Below, piece by piece: positions 5,363 through 11,062 of a stretch of DNA of 11,062 nt. Both the position numbers and the translations under genes were made by a program. Position 1 is the stretch's first letter; each line of letters begins with the position of its first letter. The stretch covers positions 1-11,062 of the forward strand of contig JAFMAW010000019.1 of NCBI GenBank assembly GCA_029784795.1, read 5' to 3'. The stretch comes from Nitrososphaerota archaeon. GTDB taxonomy: Archaea > Thermoproteota > Nitrososphaeria > Nitrososphaerales > UBA183. The notes below the pieces were generated by a model that saw only the letters and a program-made list of their open reading frames with translations, made no database searches and was not told the origin of the DNA.

Positions 5363-5389
5363 CAATCCCGCAACCACATATCGACTCGG

Positions 5390-5890
5390 ATGGTCGTCGA
5401 CATCGTTACGAAGCGGGAACCCGGCCGCAGGGTAATCGTCAGGACATACACAGGGCCATGGACTGGAGACGACATGCTCCGCCCCGAATTCACGGAGCTG
5501 GAGTCGTGGGCGACAGACAACAACGTCAAGACCGCCAGGTGGTTCAGGATCTACCTTGACAAATACGAGATTGGCATGCCCGCAGATCGGCGCAGGTGGT
5601 GGGCTAGCATCGAGTACAAGGGGAAGATTCGCGCGCCCCCGGCAAGGATCGAGACCAACTTCCTGCAGCCTCAACTCGTGGCGAGCGTAACGTTTGACCC
5701 GAAGGTGGTTTCGGACAGGCTGGTCTTCCATGGCCTGGAGTGTTGGCTCGACTGGAGGACTAAGCTCGGCGAGTTCGAGGAGGCCGGCCCGACTCGCGAA
5801 GTTTTCGTGGGGAATCCGTGGACTGACCCTTCGGCCAAGAGTCAGATCGAGCTCCAGGTTCCGATCAGGAAGGCGGGGGCGGGGTCTTGA
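5390..5890 (+). CDS. GyrI-like small-molecule-binding domain protein
   Basis: The 166-residue protein looks like a stand-alone GyrI/AraC-type effector-binding domain. The first half has 'GRRVIVRTYTGPW' and the helix 'EFTELESWATDNNV'. The second half repeats the strand-helix-strand plan, with 'SDRLVFHGLECWLDWRTKLGEF' leading into the diagnostic ending 'TREVFVGNPWTDPSAKSQIELQVPIRK'. In this family the ending carries the (Y/F)xxNP...sxxxxxIxxPI pattern. Domains of this fold bind hydrophobic or cationic small molecules in MerR/AraC regulators. Free-standing versions act as ligand sensors, and some are hydrolases. No DNA-binding domain is attached. It opens the operon and its stop overlaps the next start. 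Confidence 0.7.
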   Translation: MVVDIVTKREPGRRVIVRTYTGPWTGDDMLRPEFTELESWATDNNVKTARWFRIYLDKYEIGMPADRRRWWASIEYKGKIRAPPARIETNFLQPQLVASVTFDPKVVSDRLVFHGLECWLDWRTKLGEFEEAGPTREVFVGNPWTDPSAKSQIELQVPIRKAGAGS

Positions 5891-6390
5891 TAGTCTACGT
5901 CATGAGGCACGCACGGATTCCCTTCGGCGAGGGGCTGCCGAAGGTGGAGGAGCGCCACATCACCCCTCAGGGGAGAAGGTGGGCCGAGGCGATCGTGGCC
6001 GCGGCAAAGAGAGAGCTCGGGTTCGACCCTGACGCGGTGGTCTCAAGCCCCTTGCTCAGAGCGATGGAGACGGCCCAGGTTGTCGCCAAGGCCCTGGGCA
6101 AGGAGTCTAAGCTCTCGGATGACGACTGTCTGCTCCCGGAGGGCGAACCGAAGGCGGTGTACGCCATGCTCCGTAGGCTGAACAGGGTCGGCAGCGTCCT
6201 GCTCGTCTCCACCCAGCCTTTGATCGACAATCTGATCGCGGACCTCATCGGGGGACCCTCGAAAGTCGGACTGTACCTGGGGTCAATCGCATGCTTCCAA
6301 TGCAAATCCCTCCCCGGCCCTGGGAAGGGAGAGCTTGTCTGGCTCCTTCCTCCCAGCGAGCTCTTCGACGGAAAGCGGTGGCCCCCATGA
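5887..6390 (+). CDS. SixA-like histidine-phosphatase-fold protein lacking the second catalytic His
   Basis: The 167-residue product starts MIVYVMRHAR, which contains the phosphate-binding R7 and nucleophile H8. 'VVSSPLLRAMETAQVVAKAL' supplies R58 and matches SixA closely, and E85 could be the acid. The later motif is normally (S/G)H-x-P with the second catalytic His, as in 'VLLVSHLPL' of SixA. Here it reads LLVSTQPL, so Thr (T109) replaces that His. The core is otherwise intact, so activity may be reduced, altered or lost. The TTG start overlaps the TGA of the preceding gene by 4 nt, indicating translational coupling. The stop overlaps an ATG in the next gene's frame. SixA of E. coli dephosphorylates a His-phosphocarrier protein; no phosphorelay gene is visible here. 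Confidence 0.8.
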   Translation: MIVYVMRHARIPFGEGLPKVEERHITPQGRRWAEAIVAAAKRELGFDPDAVVSSPLLRAMETAQVVAKALGKESKLSDDDCLLPEGEPKAVYAMLRRLNRVGSVLLVSTQPLIDNLIADLIGGPSKVGLYLGSIACFQCKSLPGPGKGELVWLLPPSELFDGKRWPP

Positions 6391-6409
6391 GCGATGCGTC
6401 GTCTCTAAG

Positions 6410-6415
6410 GGGGTG
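6410..6415 (+). promoter_or_regulatory. Shine-Dalgarno-like site deciding the NpdG-like start
   Basis: GGGGTG within AAGGGGGTGGGATC lies 7 nt before the ATG at 6423 and can pair with the CACCTCC end of 16S rRNA, using one G-U pair. It favours 6423 over an upstream ATG at 6387, which overlaps the preceding stop. Confidence 0.45.
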
Positions 6416-6422
6416 GGATCGA

Positions 6423-7001
6423 ATGACCAAAGTCTGTATCATCGGGACTGGCGAGGTGGGGACCGCCCTGAGGAATGGGATCGAGAAAAAGCCGGGATAC
6501 GAGGTGAAGACGGCGCCCCACGAACCCACACGGGTCAGAGACGCTGCGGGTTGGGGAGATGTGGTCATCCTGGCCGTTCCTCTTTCCGCCATTGGCGAGG
6601 TCCTGAAAGAGATGGGCGACGGCGCCAAAGGGAAGATTCTCGTTGATGTCACCAACGACTTCGGGGAAGAGACGCCTGCCATCAGCCGAGCCGAAGAACT
6701 GCAAAGAAAGGCTCCCGATGCGAAGGTGGTGAAGGCCTTCAACACGGTCTTCGCCAAGCACATGGCCACTGGGAGGGTAAAGGGCGAAGCCATCAGCTTG
6801 TTCGTCGCCGGGGACGACCCTGACGCGAAGAGGGAGGTCATGGATATTGGGCGGGCCATCGGGTTCCTGCCCGTGGACGCCGGGCCCTTGAAGAACTCCC
6901 GTTGGGTAGAGTCTCTCGGGATCTTGAACGTCAAACTAGGCTTTGGGCCGTCGAACTACGGCGACGACATCGGCTTTAGAGTGGTTGGGGTGACGCCATG
7001 A
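6423..7001 (+). CDS. npdG: NADPH:F420 oxidoreductase-family (NpdG/Fno-like) protein
   Basis: The 192-residue product begins with a Rossmann dinucleotide-binding motif, VCIIGTGEVGTAL, with the GxGxxG glycines at 8, 10 and 13. 'DVVILAVPLSAIGEVL' (46-61), 'ILVDVTNDF', the family block VVKAFNTVFAKHM (102-114) and 'LFVAGDDPDAK' follow. The C-terminal 'AGPLKNSRWVESLGILNVKLG' is the helix that shapes the F420/substrate side in Fno. Fno shuttles hydride between F420 and NADP. This protein is slightly short of the roughly 210-225 residues of canonical Fno, and the family includes paralogues with other partners, so the exact reaction is inferred. The start at 6423 has a Shine-Dalgarno-like site; ATG 6387 would add 12 residues. 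Its stop overlaps the next start as ATGA. Confidence 0.8.
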   Translation: MTKVCIIGTGEVGTALRNGIEKKPGYEVKTAPHEPTRVRDAAGWGDVVILAVPLSAIGEVLKEMGDGAKGKILVDVTNDFGEETPAISRAEELQRKAPDAKVVKAFNTVFAKHMATGRVKGEAISLFVAGDDPDAKREVMDIGRAIGFLPVDAGPLKNSRWVESLGILNVKLGFGPSNYGDDIGFRVVGVTP

Positions 7002-7498
7002 CTCCGGGCAGAGGCGGACCTCCCCGCCGCGTCCGGCCTGAGTTCCCAACCGAATGGCATGTGCCAAACGACCCGAGGATGTGGATTACCTGGGACCACG
7101 CGAGAGAGAAGTTGGAGCAAGAGGAGATCTACTGGGTTTCGACCACACGCCCTGACGGACGACCTCACGCCGTCCCTGTCTGGGGGGTGTGGACGGACTA
7201 CGCCTTCCACTTCGAAACCGATCCTCAATCGGTAAAAGGTGTCAATCTCTCAAGGAACCCGAATGTTGTCATGCACCTGCAGGACGGAAGCGACACCGTG
7301 ATCGTGGAAGGGATAGCTTCAGTCGAGCGGTCTGCCTCGAAGCTGAAGAAGCTGCAGGCGAGCTACACTCAGAAATACGAGTATACGCCCGATTGGTCCA
7401 AGGGGTCCGGTCAAGTCGTCTATCGAGTGGCACCGAAGGTAGCCCACGCGTGGAAGAACCCCAGGATGCACCGAACCCTGGTAAAATTCGTGTTCTGA
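6998..7498 (+). CDS. PPOX-class F420-dependent oxidoreductase-like protein (split-barrel FDOR)
   Basis: The 166-residue protein has the pyridoxamine-phosphate-oxidase-like split barrel. Visible motifs are 'TWDHAREKLEQEEIYWVSTTRPDGRPHAVPVWGVWTD' (31-67; the PDGRPH..PVWG signature), then 'HFETDPQSVKGVNLSRNPNVVMHL' (71-94), whose K and N-x-x-R-N-P positions bind flavin or F420 phosphate. 'VIVEGIASVE' follows. This arrangement is typical of FDOR/PPOX proteins that reduce small organic compounds with F420H2. Flavin or heme binding remains possible. The ATG overlaps the preceding TGA by 4 nt, tying it to the NpdG-like gene, which could supply reduced F420 from NADPH. It is the last gene of the operon. 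Confidence 0.85.
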   Translation: MTPGRGGPPRRVRPEFPTEWHVPNDPRMWITWDHAREKLEQEEIYWVSTTRPDGRPHAVPVWGVWTDYAFHFETDPQSVKGVNLSRNPNVVMHLQDGSDTVIVEGIASVERSASKLKKLQASYTQKYEYTPDWSKGSGQVVYRVAPKVAHAWKNPRMHRTLVKFVF

Positions 7499-7543
7499 AG
7501 TTCCGAATCCCCGCCCATCCATTCGGCAATCCACTTCGAGTTC

Positions 7544-7563
7544 GCCCGAAGAGGGGCTTCGGC
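7544..7563. terminator. Stem-loop between convergent genes
   Basis: GCC-C-GAAG (7544-7551) pairs with CTTCGGC (7557-7563) around loop AGGGG, a 7-bp stem with one bulged C. It lies in the 115-nt gap between the end of the redox operon and the end of the mannosidase gene. No U-tract follows on either strand, so its role as a terminator is doubtful. Confidence 0.25.
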
Positions 7564-7613
7564 TGCCTCAGATTACGACCCACTGGTAATGGTGAACCCG
7601 GGCTAGCTGCAAA

Positions 7614-10184
7614 TCAAGTTCGACTGGGCCGTTTGAGATCTACCCTGACGGTCGCGATCTCGCTGGCCGAGACTTCCTGCGCGATCTTTCCGCCTTCGGT
7701 GGAGACCTCCCTCTCGTATCCCTCAAGCAGGTTCGTCGACGCCGCGCCCTCGATGGGCCAGGCCAGCCTGATCGCCGCCTCGGCAGCCCTGCCCGATGTC
7801 TCATAGAGCCGCAGGACAACGGCATCCGAGTCCTCCGCTTTCTTGAGTACAGTCAAGATGACGTTGTCAGGATGGGCTGAGACGAAGGACATCGACTTCG
7901 GCAGGCGCCCTTGGTGGCTCTCTGCCACCAAAGGCATCAGAGGATAGTTGAACTCGTACGCTTTCCTCGCTGTCAGCGCCTCCCCGAAACCCGAAGCGTG
8001 AGGATAGAGGGCATAGGCCGCCTCATGTATGCCCTGGTCGGTCAGCTGTCCTTCGGCCCCCTCCACGGGCGGCAGGCCGAACCCGGCGCGCAGCCTGAAC
8101 GGATACTCGGCGCTCCTAAGGAGGGTCATCCGCATGACGTCGTTGGCCACGTCGAACCCATATTTGCAGTCGTTGAGAAGGCTCACCCCGTAGGCCCCAT
8201 CCTCTGAGCCGTGGTCGATCCACTTCTGGCCCGGCGCCTCGTACTTCGACCTCTCGACCAGTGTCGCTTCAGGCGAGACAGGGTTCCTCCGCGTGATGTG
8301 CCCGTAGGGGATCTCGTAGGTCGTGAAGTCGCCATGCACTGCCAGCGGGAACGCCACCTTGGCGAGCCTGTGCTCCGCGTGCCAGTCGACGTCGAGCTTG
8401 AACTCGACCAGAGGGGAACCGGCGCAGAGCACGACTTCCTGGGCGAACAGCGAGTCCTCCCTCCCTTTCTGGGAATACCTGTACACCGTCCTGATCCTGG
8501 CCCTCACGGGCCCGCTCTCGACCAACTTCACTTCGTCGGGGGCGTCTAACTCCACGCGCCTCACCCCGCCTTCCTGCTGATAGATGAAAACCTCCCAGGC
8601 GTCGAAGATGGCCGCGTCTGTTCGCGAGCTGACGCAGGTCCTCCCCTTCACCGGGGCGTCCTCGAAGATTTGGATCACCCCGCCGGGGCCTTTCAGGGCC
8701 TCCCTGCGGGCGTCCTTGTCTGTGACGCCCTTCACCAGTCCTGTCTTTCGGTCTACCGCAACTGATAGATGTTCGTTCTCGAGCCTGACCTCTCCCTTGC
8801 CCTCCTCCACGGTGAGGGTCGTCTTTGGCGGCTTCCCTCCCGCAGGAGCCGCCCTGTACTCCTTGTAGCCGACGGGGGGCACATCGTCGGCCCTGAAGAT
8901 GAGCTTCCCTCCGTCGACCATCTGTGATGCGACCACCTGCCCCTCGCAGTCCGTCACGGCGTCCCCTTCCATCAGCGCACCCGCCGGCAGCTCCACCAGG
9001 CCGCTCCTGCTCCACGAAAGGGGGTTGAAGACGAGGATCGGTCTACCCTCTCCCGATGTGTCGGCCTGGTAGGATATGGCCTTCAGAGACTCCGAAACGA
9101 GGCGGTTCGCCGTAGCGAAGACCCAATCGAAGTCCTTCTGGGAGTCAGCGTAGACCTCCGGAACGGAGGAGCCAGGAAGGACGTCGTGGAACTGGTTCAG
9201 GAGCAGCCTCTCCCAGGCCTCGTTGAGCTCGCCGGCTGGATAGGGCAGCCCCTCCAGGTGCGCCACCGTCGCGAACTTCTCGGCCGCCTCCAGCAGGCAC
9301 TCTGCCTTCCTGTTGTTCCTCTTGGTCCGGGCCTGGGTCGTGTACGTACCTCGGTGGAACTGGAAGTAGAGCTCGTCCTTGACCTCGGGGAGCCCGGCCA
9401 TGCCGAGCTTCCCCGCCGCTCGCTTCAGATAGTCTTCCGAGGCCGCGAACCTCCCCTTGACCGGCCTCTCCCCGCGGACGAATCCCAGCGCCCTCTGCAC
9501 CATCTCATCAGACACGCCGCCCCCATGGTCCCCTTCCCCGAAGAGGACGAGCAGGTCCTCTACCTGATGGCGCGCCTTCAGCCGCCTCAACTGGTCGAGT
9601 ATCCTCACTTCCTCCACCCTCTCGTCGTAGGCCCCCACCATCTCGTGGGCAAGTATCGAAGAGCCGTCGGGGGAGGTCCACCTGAAGAAGTAATGCGGGA
9701 AGGCCACAGTGTCGTTCCAGTTCAGCTTCTGGGTCAGGAAAAACTCCATCCCGGACCTCCGCATTATCTGGGGGAGAGTCCAGGGGAACCCGAAGGAGTC
9801 CGGGTACCAGGCGACCTTCACGTCGACCCCAAACTTGCGGGCGAAGTACCGCTTCCCGAGAAGGTATTGCCGAACCAGGGCCTCGCCGGACGGCATGTTC
9901 GCGTCGGACTCCACCCAGGCCCCGCCGACGATCTCCCAGGACCCCTCCTTCACCCTCTTCCTCACCTTCTCGAAAGTCCCGGGATGCTCTTCCTCCAGCC
10001 ACTTGTAGTACTGGGCGCTGCTCTGGCAGAAGGTGAAGTGGTGCTTCTCCAACAGTCCCAGGACGTTCTCGCATCCCTCGCCGAGGACCCTTTTCGTCTC
10101 CTCGAACGACCAGAGCCAGGCCGCGTCCAAGTGGCTGTGCCCGAGGAAATGGACAGTCCCCCGCGCATCCTCCTGGCCCGTCAC
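7614..10184 (-). CDS. GH38 alpha-mannosidase
   Basis: The roughly 856-residue enzyme hydrolyses terminal alpha-mannosides with retention, using zinc. In order it has the GH38 catalytic domain (about 10-265), a three-helix middle domain (about 275-350) and the beta-rich C-terminal domains. The zinc ligands are visible as HSHLDAAW (His18 and Asp20). The nucleophile is Asp129 in WYPDSFGFPW, and His333 in NQFHDVLPGSS is the fourth ligand (numbering from the GTG). No signal peptide is present, so it is cytoplasmic and could trim or recycle mannose-containing glycans. The GTG at 10184 is chosen because GGAGGG lies 4 nt before it and a TATA-like box lies 32-37 nt upstream. A TTG at 10202 would fall before the predicted transcript start. 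No glycan genes adjoin it, and it appears monocistronic. Confidence 0.93.
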   Translation of the reverse strand: MTGQEDARGTVHFLGHSHLDAAWLWSFEETKRVLGEGCENVLGLLEKHHFTFCQSSAQYYKWLEEEHPGTFEKVRKRVKEGSWEIVGGAWVESDANMPSGEALVRQYLLGKRYFARKFGVDVKVAWYPDSFGFPWTLPQIMRRSGMEFFLTQKLNWNDTVAFPHYFFRWTSPDGSSILAHEMVGAYDERVEEVRILDQLRRLKARHQVEDLLVLFGEGDHGGGVSDEMVQRALGFVRGERPVKGRFAASEDYLKRAAGKLGMAGLPEVKDELYFQFHRGTYTTQARTKRNNRKAECLLEAAEKFATVAHLEGLPYPAGELNEAWERLLLNQFHDVLPGSSVPEVYADSQKDFDWVFATANRLVSESLKAISYQADTSGEGRPILVFNPLSWSRSGLVELPAGALMEGDAVTDCEGQVVASQMVDGGKLIFRADDVPPVGYKEYRAAPAGGKPPKTTLTVEEGKGEVRLENEHLSVAVDRKTGLVKGVTDKDARREALKGPGGVIQIFEDAPVKGRTCVSSRTDAAIFDAWEVFIYQQEGGVRRVELDAPDEVKLVESGPVRARIRTVYRYSQKGREDSLFAQEVVLCAGSPLVEFKLDVDWHAEHRLAKVAFPLAVHGDFTTYEIPYGHITRRNPVSPEATLVERSKYEAPGQKWIDHGSEDGAYGVSLLNDCKYGFDVANDVMRMTLLRSAEYPFRLRAGFGLPPVEGAEGQLTDQGIHEAAYALYPHASGFGEALTARKAYEFNYPLMPLVAESHQGRLPKSMSFVSAHPDNVILTVLKKAEDSDAVVLRLYETSGRAAEAAIRLAWPIEGAASTNLLEGYEREVSTEGGKIAQEVSASEIATVRVDLKRPSRT

Positions 10185-10188
10185 AGTT

Positions 10189-10194
10189 CCCTCC
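10189..10194 (-). promoter_or_regulatory. Shine-Dalgarno site of the mannosidase gene
   Basis: GGAGGG on the minus strand lies 4 nt before the GTG at 10184. It is the strongest ribosome-binding match in the window and is the main reason for choosing that start. Confidence 0.5.
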
Positions 10195-10215
10195 GTGGCC
10201 AAGGGCGCTGGCTCT

Positions 10216-10221
10216 CATAAA
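10216..10221 (-). promoter_or_regulatory. TATA-like box of the mannosidase gene
   Basis: The minus strand reads TTTATG here, in context CGTTTATGAG. Initiation about 25-27 nt downstream would start the transcript near 10192-10195. The Shine-Dalgarno site would then lie at the very 5' end of a short leader. Confidence 0.45.
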
Positions 10222-10306
10222 CGCGTCTGGCGAGCCCTGGTGCATCCTGGGCGCAGGTTGGGCCTCCCCTGGCACCCTCTGGCAGCCTGGTGCAGCCCGT
10301 TCGTAG

Positions 10307-10312
10307 GTTAAT
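10307..10312 (+). promoter_or_regulatory. TATA-like box of the small zinc-ribbon gene
   Basis: GTTAAT is centred about 29 nt before the ATG at 10339, the leaderless spacing seen at the other genes. Confidence 0.5.
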
Positions 10313-10338
10313 GAGGGGGCACATAGCCAGGCGTTCCG

Positions 10339-10476
10339 ATGTTCGTCTGTAAGGATCACCTGGAATGCCCGCAGAGCAAGGATTTTGACGAGCACTACCA
10401 TTCCTTCGAGAAGTGTAGCTCCTGCGGGAAGGTGACCACATGCGCCGAATGCCTCTGTGGAAGCGGACGCTACTGA
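10339..10476 (+). CDS. 45-residue cysteine-rich zinc-ribbon-like protein
   Basis: The frame starts MFVCKDHLECPQSK and ends with two stops (TGA, then TAA in the same frame). Among 45 residues are seven cysteines (4, 10, 26, 29, 35, 38, 40) and three histidines. The core CSSCGK....CAEC gives two CxxC knuckles six residues after the first pair begins, a compact zinc-ribbon layout, with CxH/CxxxxxC ligands at the N-terminus. A TATA-like box 29 nt upstream argues that it is a real independent gene. Small zinc-finger proteins of this size are common in archaea and usually bind nucleic acid or protein partners; the role here is unknown. It is short enough to be missed by length-filtered gene callers. 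Confidence 0.7.
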   Translation: MFVCKDHLECPQSKDFDEHYHSFEKCSSCGKVTTCAECLCGSGRY

Positions 10477-10523
10477 TAACGCGGTCGTAGGCAGGCCATG
10501 GTCGTCTGACTGGCCGTTCGTGA

Positions 10524-10545
10524 TGGCCGCGACTTGTTGCGGCCA
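10524..10545 (+). other. Perfect 7-bp hairpin nested in a longer stem
   Basis: TGGCCGC pairs with GCGGCCA across an 8-nt loop. ATGGTC (10498-10503) and GACCAT (10547-10552) can close it from outside. It lies 22 nt after the stop of the zinc-ribbon gene, where it could form the 3' end of that transcript or part of a separate small RNA. Confidence 0.35.
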
Positions 10546-10843
10546 GGACCATCGGAGTGGAGAGGACGGCGAGCGTCGTTCCAGCTGAATAACCTCCCCA
10601 TCATTTTTGGCATCGTCTGCCCCGATGTCTCGCTTTGGCGGGGTGCGATTCTCGGCGCCGGAAAGGGCCGGCACCTGTCGGTGGCTGCCTCGCTGGCGAT
10701 GAACTCCAGCTTCCCAAGGGACTTCATGGCAGACACCGGACCTGGCTCCCGGCGGTAGGCATGCGGCGCCCTCTCCTCCCGCCGCTCCATTTCTCGCCCC
10801 CGGACCCGGCATGTTCGCAGGACCCGCTCCAAGCGCAGAACCC

Positions 10844-10850
10844 TTATCAT
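10844..10850 (+). promoter_or_regulatory. TATA-like box of the right-edge gene
   Basis: TTATCAT after CCC is centred about 29 nt before the ATG at 10876, consistent with a leaderless transcript. Confidence 0.5.
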
Positions 10851-10875
10851 CCGAGGCCAACATGCTCAAAGTCAT

Positions 10876-11062
10876 ATGAGCGACGTACAACCTGAGGTGA
10901 TCCTGGCCCAGGAGCAGGGGACCGAGCTGAGGGCCGGGGGGGTTTCGAAGGAGCTGAAGGCTGAGTTTGGGGTAGGCGTCAGGGAGGGCACTCTCGTCCT
11001 CACCAGCGAGCGCCTGATTTTCGCTTGCACCAACGACAGGGGCGAAGAGTTACCCATTGGCT
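10876..11062 (+). CDS. 5' end of a possible PH/GRAM-like domain protein (partial)
   Basis: The frame runs from ATG 10876 to the window edge, 62 residues beginning MSDVQPEVILAQEQG. After a hydrophilic N-terminus comes 'GTLVLTSERLIFACTNDRGEE', which matches the 'G.L.LT..RLIF' strand pair that opens bacterial/archaeal PH-like and GRAM domains. Such domains often bind membranes or protein partners and are sometimes fused to a zinc-ribbon or short-helix region. The remainder is outside the window, so the assignment rests on one motif. A TATA-like box 29 nt upstream supports the start. Confidence 0.6.
   Translation, partial: MSDVQPEVILAQEQGTELRAGGVSKELKAEFGVGVREGTLVLTSERLIFACTNDRGEELPIG

Larger units (their letters stand above)
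10477..10875 (+). other. Region of about 400 nt without a convincing gene, with stem-loops
   Basis: No frame here gives a recognisable protein. At 10498-10552 an outer stem ATGGTC/GACCAT encloses a perfect 7-bp hairpin, TGGCCGC/GCGGCCA (10524-10545, loop GACTTGTT). A second stem GCCGG/CCGGC is at 10657-10672. The right end holds the promoter of the next gene. A non-coding RNA in the left half is possible, but no known class was recognised. Confidence 0.35.

Noticed and set aside
9186..10220. Long plus-strand open frame (344 codons) opposite the mannosidase gene
   Set aside because: It lies antisense to the GH38 catalytic domain, is rich in Pro/Leu/Arg typical of GC-rich antisense frames, and has no family motif.
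10470..10850. Minus-strand frame of 126 codons in the right-hand gap, with an ATG at 10850 and a CATATG about 25 nt upstream
   Set aside because: The promoter spacing is tempting, but the product has mixed composition, no hydrophobic core or motif, and mixed third-position use. Kept only as a remote possibility.
9508..10890. Long minus-strand open frame (460 codons) overlapping the mannosidase start, the zinc-ribbon gene and the gap
   Set aside because: It overlaps well-supported genes in another frame, is low-complexity Gly/Arg-rich, and shows no recognisable domain.
1..11062. CRISPR array, insertion sequence or integrase gene
   Set aside because: No regularly spaced repeats, transposase or recombinase motifs were found on either strand.

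Overview
The window reads as a GC-rich archaeal chromosome segment, most likely from the TACK group and plausibly Nitrososphaeria (Thaumarchaeota). The evidence is threefold. A tRNA-Lys(UUU) gene is interrupted by two small non-canonical introns, one of which folds into a clean bulge-helix-bulge. Many genes have a TATA-like box 25-32 nt upstream of the start codon, the spacing expected for leaderless archaeal transcripts. The gene content fits too: an F420-type oxidoreductase pair, an archaeal ribbon-helix-helix-like regulator and a GH38 mannosidase. The lineage is inferred from these features and was not tested by a search.

Layout. Positions 1-71 hold the 5' end of a minus-strand gene leaving the window. 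A minus-strand YecD-like isochorismatase-fold hydrolase (118-696) diverges from a DoxX-family membrane protein (808-1221). A membrane-anchored Pro/Ala-rich protein with a very basic tail follows (1298-1729), then endonuclease IV with all nine metal ligands (1793-2659), then the split tRNA-Lys gene (2689-2796). Next is an AT-richer islet with one GrpB-like gene (2905-3540), closed by a degenerate copy of the tRNA 3' end (3582-3612); this looks like an old integration scar. A GC-rich stretch without a convincing gene follows.

The middle carries three minus-strand genes: a DinB-like protein and a SnoaL/NTF2-like protein, probably co-transcribed, and a 78-residue ribbon-helix-helix-like protein. 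The last shares an 85-bp divergent promoter region with a tight plus-strand operon (5390-7498). That operon encodes a GyrI-like ligand-binding protein, a SixA-like phosphatase-fold protein lacking its second catalytic histidine, an NADPH:F420 oxidoreductase-family protein and a PPOX/FDOR-type F420 oxidoreductase-like protein. Most junctions are 4-nt stop/start overlaps. The likely theme is F420/NADP redox chemistry with an attached ligand sensor.

The right part is a cytoplasmic GH38 alpha-mannosidase on the minus strand (7614-10184). It is followed by a 45-residue cysteine-rich zinc-ribbon-like gene with its own promoter (10339-10476), about 400 nt without a convincing gene but with good stem-loops, and the 5' end of a gene whose N-terminus resembles a PH/GRAM-like domain (10876 to the edge). 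No IS element, integrase, CRISPR array or complete defence system is visible.
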